From contig JAQUUP010000013.1 in assembly GCA_028693815.1 (NCBI GenBank), positions 1 through 50,365 on the forward strand: 50,365 nucleotides of DNA, read 5' to 3'. Shown piece after piece: positions 16,106 to 23,341 of the stretch. Origin of the DNA: Candidatus Omnitrophota bacterium (GTDB lineage: Bacteria; Omnitrophota; Gorgyraeia; Zapsychrales; Aceulaceae). The position numbers and the translations under genes were made by a program. The notes below the pieces were generated by a model. That model made no database searches. It saw only the letters and a list, made by a program, of their open reading frames with translations, and was not told where the DNA came from. Numbering within the stretch: the first letter of the stretch is position 1; each line of letters begins with the position of its first letter.

Positions 16106-18325
16106 ATGGAAAACAAATTATTAGAATACGCATTAAAGTATAGCAAAATTGGATGGTATGTTTTTCCGTGCAGACGAAATAATAAGCATCCAATGACTAA
16201 GAATGGTTTTAAAGACGCCACGATAGATGAGCAGGTTATACGACGATGGTGGACTCGCAATCCAGATGCCATGATTGGAGTTGCTTGTGGTAAGTCGGGA
16301 TTTGTTGTGATTGACATTGATGATAAAGATGGACGTTTTGGCTCAAGAACGTGGGAGGCTATAAAGCATGAGGATATTATAACGGTAGAGTCTATTACTC
16401 CGACAGCTGGAAGACATTTGCTTTTTGAGCTTGATGAAAAAAGAAAAATACATCAAGATTCAGACATTTATGGTCATGTTGGGATAGACATAAGAAATCA
16501 AGGTGGTTATATTATTGTTGAGCCATCGCTTATGACTCCTGAATATGCACACTCGCAAATACTAGGGAAAGATAAGCAGCAAATATATGAATGGGTGGAA
16601 GATCAATCTCCCTTTGATATGAAGCCAATAAGAATGCCAGATTGGGTATATGAATTATTTAAAGAAAAGAAGGAATCCGAGAAAGAGAAATTCAGTCTTC
16701 CTGATAATGTTCCAAAGGGTCAACAAGATGATACTTTTTTTAGATTTGCTTGTAGCTTGAAAGCTCAAGGATATGATCCTGATATGGTAAGAGGTGCGTT
16801 AAAAATATCAATAGAGGAAAGATGTGAGCAAGACAAGGATGATCCATTCACTTGTAAAGATATTGAGCGATGGATTAAGCAGGCTTTTAAGTATGACGAT
16901 GAGAAAAAGGATAAGAAAAAAATTAAGAAAAATAAATTTTTGGAGACGAGTTTTATTGTTTTAGAGGATGGACAGATTGCTGAGATGGTGTGTGATAGGG
17001 CTGATCAAAAAGTGCAGTTTGCTGTTTACGATAAGGAAACGGGAGAGTCGCGCTTGACCGATTCGGTGCTTTATAATGGCAAAACAGTTATTCCATACCA
17101 GAATGATTTCTTAATTAATCCCGTGAACCCTACTGAGACGCCAGTAGTATTGTTGCCAAGCAAAACAGAAGAATATAATTTAGATAAAGAATTGTTTGAC
17201 GAGATAAAGTGTTTTATTCATAAGCATGTTGGATTAAATGAGTGTTTTGAGAAATTAGCCACCATATATGTGATGTTTTCATGGTTATATGATTGTTTTA
17301 CTGTGTTGCCATACATAAGGGTTCTTGGAGATTTCGGAACTGGAAAGTCTAGGTTTTTATCAACAATAGGCTCTATTTGTTACAAGCCAATGACTATTGT
17401 TGCTGCTGTGGGAGAAGCCCCAATTTTCCGCATGATACAAAGATACAAAGGGACTCTCGTTCTTGATGAGGCCAATTTTAAGCATAATGATGTTAATGCC
17501 GCAATTATGCAAATATTAAATGCTGGATATGAGAAAAGAACTCCTGTTGTACGATGCGATTCTAAAGATTATGAGAAAATTATTCAATGTCAAGTTTTTG
17601 GACCTAAGATTATCTCTAGTCGTGAGAAGTGGAAGGATTTAGCTCTTGAAAGTCGGTGTTTAACGCATATGTCTAATACCTCTGAAAGAATACAGGCGGT
17701 TGGGGCAGATCCAGAAGAAGATGATATTCCAATTTATCTTGGACATGAGTTTGATAGACAAGCTTTACAGTTAAGAAATAAGTTATTGCTATATAGGTTT
17801 AGGAATTATGGAGAGAAAGAAATAGATGTGAAAAAGTTAAAATATCCTGTAGAGCCTAGAATATCTCAAATACTTTTGCCACTTGCTAATTTAACTAGTG
17901 ATGAGCAGGTATTGGAAGAAATTAATAATATAGCTAAACAAATGAATAAGGAGCGCATAGAGGATAGATCTTCTAGGTATGAAGCCAAGATACTTCAAGT
18001 AATAAAGAATATTGAGGAGGAAAGAATTGCTAAGGGTGAAAAGATCTACATCAAAGAGATAGCTGATTCCTATAATAAAGAGGCTTATAACGAGAAAGAG
18101 AAAATGAGTCCGCAAAGGATTAGTTATTATATTCGAAAGCCTGAGCTAGCTATAGAATTGCAACCTAAAGATCGTGACGGAAGAAGTATTATTTGCAATT
18201 CCGAGCAGATGAATAAGTTGTATATAAAGTATGGCATTATTACTGCAGATTGTATTGATAATGAGAGCGTGGGCTATATTGATTGTGACGATGTGACGGC
18301 TGTGACGAACTCATGGGAAGAGTAG
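16106..18325 (+). CDS. bifunctional primase-polymerase / helicase replication protein
   Basis: 739 residues from ATG 16106. Residues 10-190 form a prim-pol domain (GWYVFPCRRNNKHPMTKNGFKDA; metal-binding VIDIDDKDG). A primase C-terminal-like helical region follows (about 205-270). The ATPase segment has Walker A (GDFGTGKSR) and a Walker B-like LVLDEANF. Such proteins prime and unwind DNA for replication of plasmids, satellites and phages. ATG 16094 abuts its AGGAGG, so 16106 (after GGAGAG) is preferred. The C-terminal codons overlap the left half of the repeat cluster at 18284-18396. Confidence 0.88.
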   Translation: MENKLLEYALKYSKIGWYVFPCRRNNKHPMTKNGFKDATIDEQVIRRWWTRNPDAMIGVACGKSGFVVIDIDDKDGRFGSRTWEAIKHEDIITVESITPTAGRHLLFELDEKRKIHQDSDIYGHVGIDIRNQGGYIIVEPSLMTPEYAHSQILGKDKQQIYEWVEDQSPFDMKPIRMPDWVYELFKEKKESEKEKFSLPDNVPKGQQDDTFFRFACSLKAQGYDPDMVRGALKISIEERCEQDKDDPFTCKDIERWIKQAFKYDDEKKDKKKIKKNKFLETSFIVLEDGQIAEMVCDRADQKVQFAVYDKETGESRLTDSVLYNGKTVIPYQNDFLINPVNPTETPVVLLPSKTEEYNLDKELFDEIKCFIHKHVGLNECFEKLATIYVMFSWLYDCFTVLPYIRVLGDFGTGKSRFLSTIGSICYKPMTIVAAVGEAPIFRMIQRYKGTLVLDEANFKHNDVNAAIMQILNAGYEKRTPVVRCDSKDYEKIIQCQVFGPKIISSREKWKDLALESRCLTHMSNTSERIQAVGADPEEDDIPIYLGHEFDRQALQLRNKLLLYRFRNYGEKEIDVKKLKYPVEPRISQILLPLANLTSDEQVLEEINNIAKQMNKERIEDRSSRYEAKILQVIKNIEEERIAKGEKIYIKEIADSYNKEAYNEKEKMSPQRISYYIRKPELAIELQPKDRDGRSIICNSEQMNKLYIKYGIITADCIDNESVGYIDCDDVTAVTNSWEE

Positions 18326-18396
18326 GAGTTTGTCACATAATGATTAAAGGAGTAAGGGTCTCTTATGTATGTTGTCACAATCGTCACAGTGTCACA
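18284..18396. repeat. symmetric TGTGAC repeat cluster, candidate replication origin
   Basis: Three TGTGAC units (18284, 18292, 18301) with 8- and 9-bp steps lie at the 3' end of the primase gene. Three inverted units (GTCACA, starting at 18374, 18383 and 18391) with 9- and 8-bp steps follow at 18371-18396, and a single GTCACA sits at 18332. The two triplets form an imperfect inverted repeat of about 26 bp. Iteron clusters next to a replication gene commonly mark origins. Confidence 0.7.
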
Positions 18397-18440
18397 GTAA
18401 TGAGCAGAATTGAACGATATTGAACAAAATTATGGGGATT

Positions 18441-18824
18441 ATGATGGAAAATAAAGTCGAGTTAACCGATAAACAATTTTTAGTTATAGGATATTCTTTA
18501 GCAGCATCTTCTATCGAGTCGGCTTGTAAGGAGGCTGGTATTAGTAGAGGAACCTTTTATGAATGGCTAAAGAATAAAGATTTTAAGGATGAACTTAAGC
18601 GTCAAAGAGACGAGATTGTTTTTGCTTCTATAAACAGGCTTCAAGTAGGAATGACAAAGGCAGTCGATGTTTTATTTGATTTGATGGACTCGGATAAGCC
18701 GTCAATTCGTTTATGGGCAGCGAAAGAAATGTTGCATCAAGCCATAAGGGTTAAAGAGGATGAAGATATTATTCAAAGATTAGAGTCTTTAGAGCAAGAG
18801 GCTGGGAAAAAGAATGAGAATTAA
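18441..18824 (+). CDS. phBC6A51-like HTH protein, resembling terminase small subunits
   Basis: About 128 residues; start uncertain between ATG 18432, 18441 and 18444. Residues 5-55 form a helix-turn-helix (SIESACKEAGISRGTFYEWLKN) of the kind annotated as phBC6A51 or as the N-terminal domain of terminase small subunits. A helical region and a coiled-coil tail ending in repeated Glu and Lys follow. No large terminase subunit is present. In satellites a lone small subunit redirects helper packaging; whether that applies here is unknown. Confidence 0.7.
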   Translation: MMENKVELTDKQFLVIGYSLAASSIESACKEAGISRGTFYEWLKNKDFKDELKRQRDEIVFASINRLQVGMTKAVDVLFDLMDSDKPSIRLWAAKEMLHQAIRVKEDEDIIQRLESLEQEAGKKNEN

Positions 18825-19065
18825 TTCAAGAATAAAGCGATTAGAAGATAAGTTTTGTACGAACGAAAAGGAAGATTTTGTTTTTATTACTTTTAGTGTA
18901 GTCAAAGGCAAAAAAGGTGAATGGGAGCATGAAGGAAAAAGATTCTTTGACCTCTTTGTTTTTAGAAGAAGGGGCGGCAAATTAATGGATATGTTACATG
19001 AGGGCTCGGATGAGTTTAATAAAGTATTGCGTGAAAATGGATATAAGAGGGTTAAAAGTGTGTAA
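18814..19065 (+). CDS. small hypothetical protein
   Basis: 83 residues, not recognised. The N-terminus is basic and helical (INSRIKRLEDKF), then a short beta-prone segment (DFVFITFSVVKGKKGEW). It overlaps the upstream HTH gene by 11 bases, so it is probably co-translated. Very similar short N-terminal patterns occur in many phage orphan proteins, so no function is proposed. Confidence 0.6.
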   Translation: MRINSRIKRLEDKFCTNEKEDFVFITFSVVKGKKGEWEHEGKRFFDLFVFRRRGGKLMDMLHEGSDEFNKVLRENGYKRVKSV

Positions 19066-19077
19066 ATACAGGGTATT

Positions 19078-19097
19078 TGGGCATCGTATGGGCACCA
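19078..19097 (-). promoter_or_regulatory. inverted paired 9-bp site before xis
   Basis: On the minus strand this reads TGGTGCCCA then, after 2 bases, CGATGCCCA. It is the same 11-bp period as the pairs at 6590 and 22012, inverted and with one degenerate unit, about 80 bases before the xis-like gene. Confidence 0.55.
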
Positions 19098-19175
19098 AAT
19101 ATAGAAGGAATTGCATAAGTAATTATGATTAAACAAGTTAACCTTAACTGGTGGAGATTAAAGTAATCGAACCCC

Positions 19176-19376
19176 ATGGAAAAGTTGCTAAAAGTTGAAC
19201 AAGTCGCGGAGTTGTTGCAGGTGAGTAAGCGAACAATTTATGATTGGACGCATGCGGAGTATATTCCACATTATAAGTTCCGAAATAACGTGAGGTTTAA
19301 AGAATTGGAAATAGATAGTTGGGTAAAAAAGAAGAAAAAAAGAGGTAGAAATGAATATAGAGAGACATTGGAATAA
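19176..19376 (+). CDS. xis: excisionase-family HTH protein
   Basis: 66 residues forming one MerR/AlpA-like winged helix: LLKVEQVAELLQVSKRTIYDWTHAEYIPHYKF, then VRFKELEIDSWVKKKKK. This is the typical pattern of excisionase-type DNA-binding proteins, which steer tyrosine recombinases towards excision. The ribosome site (GGTGGAG) is about 18 bases upstream, so initiation may be weak. The gene follows the inverted copy of the paired 9-bp site. Confidence 0.82.
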   Translation: MEKLLKVEQVAELLQVSKRTIYDWTHAEYIPHYKFRNNVRFKELEIDSWVKKKKKRGRNEYRETLE

Positions 19377-19452
19377 TGGTAGTCGAAGTATATTTTTAAC
19401 TTTTTATTTTTTAATATTAATGTATAATTATTTAAAGGGATTAAATCAAAAC

Positions 19453-19635
19453 ATGACTGAAGAAGAAATTAAAGAACAATTTAAAAAGCTGGATATCTTA
19501 ATAGAAAAAGATGCAGATTATTCTGATCCTTATAGCTTTGCTTTAAAGCTTAGGGAAGATTTACCCAAAGACGAATATAATATCTGCTATTCAAACTCTA
19601 CAATATTGCCACAGTACACTTCATACAATGCCTAA
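19453..19635 (+). CDS. small protein upstream of the ClpP/SppA-class protease
   Basis: 60 residues from ATG 19453 (an upstream ATG at 19351 in the same frame lies within xis and is less likely). It begins MTEEEIKEQFKKLDILIEKDADY and is acidic and helical; no family is recognised. A TATAAT at 19423-19428 could give it a promoter separate from xis. It overlaps the protease gene by 8 bases, so the two are probably a functional pair. Confidence 0.6.
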   Translation: MTEEEIKEQFKKLDILIEKDADYSDPYSFALKLREDLPKDEYNICYSNSTILPQYTSYNA

Positions 19636-20533
19636 CTGGAATCAAGTTCTTGAAGAATTAAATCGTGAAGCAAGCACTAGTCCTCTTGATAGAGTTAGGC
19701 GTAAATATCTATCCTCACTATCTATTTACTTAAAAAGAAATGTAATTGCTTATTATTCTGGATGGATACAAAAACCAGGCGTGGATAGTGCAGGAATAAA
19801 TGATAATGATATGAATGGATTGATGGCTGCAGTTCATCAGTTAGATAAAAAAAAGGGTTTGGATTTAATTTTGCATACGCCAGGAGGAAATCTAGCTACT
19901 ATTGAATCGATCGTTGATTACTTGAGAAAAATATTTGGAAGAGATATTCGTGCGTTTGTTCCTCAGATAGCATATTCTGCTGGTACTATGTGGGCTTTGT
20001 CGTGTCGTGAAATAATTATGGGTAAGCATTCTTTTTTAGGTCCGATAGATCCGCAGTTTAATAGGATTTCAGCTGAGGCAGTTAAAGAAGAGTTTGAGAG
20101 GGCGATGAAGGAAACCAAGGAAGACCCAAGCCGAATACTTATTTGGAAAGAAATAATTAAGAAATATCATCCTACTTTTATTGGTGATTGTGAGAAAGCT
20201 ATCGAGTGGTCTAAAGAGATAGTTCAAAAATGGCTTGAGACAAATATGTTTAGCGACAAACCAACTTGCACAGAGGATGCAAAGAAAGTAGTGGAGCGTT
20301 TTTCTAGCCATAAAGAGACAAAGGCTCACAATCGTCAAATACCATCTGTTGACTGCAAGAGTGTTGGTTTAAATATCGTAGATTTAGAAGCTGATTCAAA
20401 GTTGCAAGATTTATTATTAACCGTTCATCATGCATTTATGCATACTTTTTCTAGTACTTCTGCTATAAAAATTATTGAGAATCATGAAGGCAAGGCTTTG
20501 GTTAGTTTTCACAGCGTTCAGCTGAAGAGGTAG
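19628..20533 (+). CDS. SDH/SppA-like serine protease (ClpP-crotonase fold)
   Basis: 301 residues. The central region matches the serine dehydrogenase proteinase (SDH_sah) type of ClpP-class proteins: LDLILHTPGGNLATIESIVDYLR, then PQIAYSAGTMWALSCREIIMG with the likely nucleophile Ser in YSAGT, and HSFLGPIDPQF. No signal peptide or membrane segment is visible, so it is probably cytoplasmic. A helical C-terminal part follows (about 150-300). Proteases of this fold with unknown substrates occur in mobile elements; a role in host take-over or defence is a guess. Confidence 0.8.
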   Translation: MPNWNQVLEELNREASTSPLDRVRRKYLSSLSIYLKRNVIAYYSGWIQKPGVDSAGINDNDMNGLMAAVHQLDKKKGLDLILHTPGGNLATIESIVDYLRKIFGRDIRAFVPQIAYSAGTMWALSCREIIMGKHSFLGPIDPQFNRISAEAVKEEFERAMKETKEDPSRILIWKEIIKKYHPTFIGDCEKAIEWSKEIVQKWLETNMFSDKPTCTEDAKKVVERFSSHKETKAHNRQIPSVDCKSVGLNIVDLEADSKLQDLLLTVHHAFMHTFSSTSAIKIIENHEGKALVSFHSVQLKR

Positions 20534-20577
20534 TTTTTAATCGGCGCTAAACTGGTGTAATTGGTTTTTGAGCTTGT

Positions 20578-20600
20578 CTATTCTTAAGAATAGGTATAAA
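20578..20600 (+). promoter_or_regulatory. 16-bp palindrome overlapping a promoter of the lipoprotein operon
   Basis: CTATTCTTAAGAATAG (20578-20593) is a perfect palindrome directly followed by a -10-like TATAAA (20595-20600). The position just upstream of the -10 suits a repressor or activator site for the three lipoprotein genes at 20645-22010. The -35 is unclear. Confidence 0.55.
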
Positions 20601-20644
20601 ATAAGTTAATTGTTTTAATCATTTTTTAAAAAAGAGGAGAGCAT

Positions 20645-21040
20645 ATGAGAGTTCTGTTATTTTTAGTGTGCATGACTGTATGTTTTTCAGGATGTGCCTC
20701 TGCGCCGTATCATCGTGATCAGCTAAGGGATGATTCTGGAGATCGTTTAACGGTCGGAACGGTTCAGAAAGAAATAAAGGTTGGAATGTCATCGGCACAG
20801 GTAGCAGAAATCTTAGGGTCTCCGAATGTAGTTACAACTGATGAACAAAGGCGTGAGGTTTGGGTTTACGATAAGATTTCTACTGAAGTTTATTATTCTG
20901 AAAGCGGAGCAGGACTAAAGTTTATGACATCGGGAAGCTCTGGAGGGGCAACGAAGACCCAGAGAACATTAACAGTTGTTATTAAATTTGATTCAGAAGG
21001 TAAAGTTAGAGATTTTGCTTATCATACATCGAGGTTTTAA
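20645..21040 (+). CDS. BamE/SmpA-like lipoprotein
   Basis: 131 residues. The signal peptide ends FSGCAS, a lipobox. The domain at residues 35-90 has the SmpA/OmlA pattern: VQKEIKVGMSSAQVAEILGSPNVV and an aromatic EVWVYD segment. BamE-type proteins help the outer-membrane beta-barrel assembly machine; many small lipoproteins share the fold without that role. It is the first gene of a three-lipoprotein operon at the right end of the island. Confidence 0.78.
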   Translation: MRVLLFLVCMTVCFSGCASAPYHRDQLRDDSGDRLTVGTVQKEIKVGMSSAQVAEILGSPNVVTTDEQRREVWVYDKISTEVYYSESGAGLKFMTSGSSGGATKTQRTLTVVIKFDSEGKVRDFAYHTSRF

Positions 21041-21042
21041 AT

Positions 21043-21591
21043 ATGAAAAAATTTTTTTATGGTGCTGTAGTCTTATTATTCTTTTGTGGTTGTGCAGCTA
21101 CTTTACCGAAAGACATGCTTAAGTTGTCAGACGAGAGCTTAAAAAACAGAGAGCAGCAAATGCGTCAGTATGAAACTACGGATGAAGAGAAAATCCTCGT
21201 CTCCTCAGCTACTGTTTTGCAAGATTTGGGATTCATTATTGATGACACCGAGACGGAACTCGGGTTTATTGCTACTTCAAAAAGTGCTGATGCTACTAAC
21301 GCAGGACAAATTGCAGGTGCTTTTTTTATTGATATGCTTGCCGCTTTAGGAGGAAATGCAAGCGCTTCGGCTACTAAGAATTGTGATAAAGAACAAAAGG
21401 TTCGAGCTTCGATTATAGTTAAACCTAGCAATGATAAAAGCAAAATGGTTGTTAGGATTACATTTCAAAGAATTGTTTGGAATCAAGCAGGATTAGTTTC
21501 TCGTTTTGAAACAATAAGGGATGAAGAGATGTATCAAACTTTTTTTGATAAATTGTCTAAATCGATTTTCTTAGAGGAGCAACAAATATGA
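21043..21591 (+). CDS. lipoprotein, paralogue of the next gene
   Basis: 182 residues. The signal peptide ends FFCGCAA with the lipidated Cys. The body shares a pattern with the following gene: YETTDEEKILVSSATVLQDLGFIID, LGFIATSK, then VRITFQ and YQTFFDKLSKSIFL. Relative to it, this copy has an insertion rich in Ala and Gly (residues 82-115) that includes a hydrophobic stretch. Not assigned to a named family. It follows the BamE-like gene by 2 bases. Confidence 0.78.
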   Translation: MKKFFYGAVVLLFFCGCAATLPKDMLKLSDESLKNREQQMRQYETTDEEKILVSSATVLQDLGFIIDDTETELGFIATSKSADATNAGQIAGAFFIDMLAALGGNASASATKNCDKEQKVRASIIVKPSNDKSKMVVRITFQRIVWNQAGLVSRFETIRDEEMYQTFFDKLSKSIFLEEQQI

Positions 21592-22010
21592 AAAAGATTA
21601 GAATCTTCATTATTTTATTCTTAGTGTTAATTATGTCGGGATGTGCCACAACAACTCAACAGGTTATGACGACCCAAGAGAGCCAGGTAATGTTAAGGTC
21701 GATGCAGACTAGAGTTTTCGATACTACCGATAGAAACATGATGTTGAGAACGATTATCGGAACGCTTCAAGATTTAAATTTTGTTATTGATAGCGCAGAT
21801 GAAATGCTTGGAACAATAACTGCTACAAAATATGTTTATAATAGTGTTTTAAAATCTACTGTAACTGTTAGACCTAGAGGAGAAACTCAGCTTCTCGTTC
21901 GTTTAAACGCACAATACGGGTTAAAAACAGTTGAGGATCCAGAAACATATCAGGATTTTTTTACTGCCCTAGAGAAGGCTATATTTTTAACAGCTCATCA
22001 GGTTGATTAA
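21588..22010 (+). CDS. lipoprotein, paralogue of the previous gene
   Basis: 140 residues. The signal peptide ends MSGCAT. It shares with its upstream neighbour DTTDRNMMLRTIIGTLQDLNFVID, LGTITATK, VTVRP and YQDFFTALEKAIFL, but lacks the Ala/Gly insertion. The ATG overlaps the previous stop by 4 bases. The tandem arrangement suggests a duplication followed by divergence, perhaps forming a hetero-oligomer in the outer membrane. Confidence 0.78.
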   Translation: MKKIRIFIILFLVLIMSGCATTTQQVMTTQESQVMLRSMQTRVFDTTDRNMMLRTIIGTLQDLNFVIDSADEMLGTITATKYVYNSVLKSTVTVRPRGETQLLVRLNAQYGLKTVEDPETYQDFFTALEKAIFLTAHQVD

Positions 22011-22011
22011 T

Positions 22012-22031
22012 TGGTGCCTAAATGGTGCCCA
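22012..22031 (+). promoter_or_regulatory. paired 9-bp sites near attR (candidate integrase arm sites)
   Basis: TGGTGCCTA (22012-22020) and TGGTGCCCA (22023-22031), with 11-bp periodicity as at 6590-6609. The pair lies about 130 bases inside the right end of the island. Confidence 0.6.
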
Positions 22032-22158
22032 TCTTACATCAAAACGCTCGCACTTTAGCGTATCTAAATGTAACTGTTCGCACAACTTTTTAAGAGCGTT
22101 CCTCGACGCTATTTGAGTAAAGTTATTGAAAATAAAGGAGTTATGTCGTCGGGGCTAA

Positions 22159-22180
22159 TCGATTCCCCGCACCTCCACCA
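22159..22180 (+). repeat. attR core: second copy of the ssrA 3' end
   Basis: These 22 bases are identical to 6496-6517. Upstream similarity breaks down at once (GGGGCTAA instead of GGGGT), so this is the displaced original end of ssrA, not a second gene. The 130 bases between this and 22031 hold no gene. Confidence 0.9.
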
Positions 22181-22225
22181 GCCTTCGCTAAAGCTACGGC
22201 TGGCAAGCCATGAAGATGCGAAGGC
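22181..22225. repeat. short inverted repeat (REP-like) directly after attR
   Basis: GCCTTCGC (22181-22188) pairs with GCGAAGGC (22218-22225), with shorter GGCT/AGCC pairings inside and a further GCCGAAGC just after. This may be the displaced terminator of ssrA or a dispersed repeat. There is no T-run. Confidence 0.6.
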
Positions 22226-22348
22226 AGTCCGCCGAAGCAGGTAAAAATTCTTGGCGTTGGTGTCTAAAATCAGCCTATTTATTAAATTATAATAACTTTT
22301 AGAATTTGCTTCATTGGTGTGTCAAAATATCAAAAAACGGAGGGCATT

Positions 22349-22756
22349 ATGAGTAAAGGTAAAATTATTGAAATTTTGCAAATTGTGTCGGGACTTCTAA
22401 TAATTCCTTGTTTTTTTGCTCTTCTTTGGTGCTATATGCCGGTGGATGCAGCAGGAAAGATTCTTGAAGGATATAGATATTTGAAAACAGGGGATGTTTT
22501 AATAGAATCTGTTGAGAAATTAGAAAAAAAAGAAATAGTTACTAAGCAAGAAATTCAAAACCTTATTGTTAGCTTGAAAGAAGCGAAACGGAAAAGTGAA
22601 AGAGAGTCTATCTATTTAATTACGGGTTTTCTAAAAAAAACCGTTTCATTGCTAGTTATAATTAGTTTTGTATTAGGCGTTTTATTTTCAGGAGTTCTTT
22701 TAACAACATTCTTGAAAGAAGAAAGAATTGATTTAAATCAAAATTCTTCAGCTTAG
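22349..22756 (+). CDS. two-helix membrane protein of unknown function
   Basis: 135 residues from ATG 22349, which follows GGAGGG at 4 bases; the longer GTG start at 22319 is not supported. Two hydrophobic helices (about residues 10-30 and 95-118) flank a charged, helical loop rich in Lys and Glu. Not recognised. It is the first gene beyond the island. Confidence 0.68.
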   Translation: MSKGKIIEILQIVSGLLIIPCFFALLWCYMPVDAAGKILEGYRYLKTGDVLIESVEKLEKKEIVTKQEIQNLIVSLKEAKRKSERESIYLITGFLKKTVSLLVIISFVLGVLFSGVLLTTFLKEERIDLNQNSSA

Positions 22757-22758
22757 TT

Positions 22759-22956
22759 TTAGTTCGCAGCTATTTTACTTAGGCGAAGCATCCATGTCGA
22801 TAGGACTAATGTAGCGATAAGTCCGATTACGCTAATCCACATTGGAAGAATTTTCTTGCTGATGATAACTTCCGTTTTAAAGATTAGCCTTAGTAGATGA
22901 AAAATTGATACAGTTAGAAAAATAATTCCTGCTATTATCAGAGCCATATGTTCCAT
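22759..22956 (-). CDS. small two-helix membrane protein
   Basis: 65 residues with two hydrophobic helices (about 5-25 and 38-56) and a short basic loop. AGGAGA precedes the ATG. Not recognised. It is tail-to-tail with the preceding gene, leaving 2 bases between stops. Confidence 0.6.
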   Translation of the reverse strand: MEHMALIIAGIIFLTVSIFHLLRLIFKTEVIISKKILPMWISVIGLIATLVLSTWMLRLSKIAAN

Positions 22957-23009
22957 TTTTCTCCTAAATTAACTTCTCCTTAACATCTTGAAGAGCTTTT
23001 GGAGCTATT

Positions 23010-23195
23010 TCAGGGATTGTTGTTTGCTTCTTTAATACGATTATTCACTTTTTCCAAATCTTTGTTAACATTCTGAATGATCTTTTGACTGTTAGAGATA
23101 CTTTGTTTTGTTGCTTTGGAATTATTAGTAAGAACTTGAGTATTGAATGCCGCAATTACTAAAATGACGAAGATGCCTATCAAGACATAAGCCAT
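23010..23195 (-). CDS. small single-helix membrane protein with coiled-coil tail
   Basis: 61 residues from the ATG at 23195, preceded by GGAGA; the longer reading to 23258 lacks a ribosome site. One N-terminal helix (YVLIGIFVILVIAAF) and a tail with heptad-like spacing (SNSQKIIQNVNKDLEKVNNRIKE). Not recognised. Confidence 0.62.
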   Translation of the reverse strand: MAYVLIGIFVILVIAAFNTQVLTNNSKATKQSISNSQKIIQNVNKDLEKVNNRIKEANNNP

Positions 23196-23328
23196 TGTAT
23201 TTCTCCTTGTTGATTTAAGTATATCAAATAAACTAATTTTGTTAAATAAATAAACCAAGCTATTCTTGTGCCTTCTTCTTTGAGTAAAATCAATTTAAAA
23301 TAAAGTGTTATTTTTTAAACAACAACGC

Positions 23329-23334
23329 TATAAT
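23329..23334 (+). promoter_or_regulatory. -10 box of the acyltransferase gene, likely leaderless transcript
   Basis: TATAAT ends 7 bases before ATG 23342, the same spacing as at 1381. No Shine-Dalgarno lies between them and the -35 is poor. Confidence 0.5.
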
Positions 23335-23341
23335 TAATGCT

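Larger units (their letters stand above)
6518..22180. mobile_element. ssrA-integrated genomic island, satellite-like or integrated plasmid (about 15.7 kb)
   Basis: It is bounded by exact 22-bp copies of the ssrA 3' end. The integrase is near the left end and a xis-like gene near the right third. Replication genes (prim-pol/helicase) and repeat clusters lie between. There are no virion structural genes and no conjugation genes. Gene order resembles phage-inducible islands: integrase and regulators, prim-pol, then a small HTH protein like a terminase small subunit. Most cargo genes encode exported proteins or lipoproteins. Limits are seen directly; the satellite label is inference. Confidence 0.88.

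Noticed and set aside
6518-22180. Complete prophage
   Set aside because: No capsid, portal, tail, lysis or large-terminase genes could be recognised, although replication and recombination genes are present.
22150-22180. Second tmRNA or tRNA gene at attR
   Set aside because: Only the last 22 bases match; the upstream part has no acceptor or tag region.
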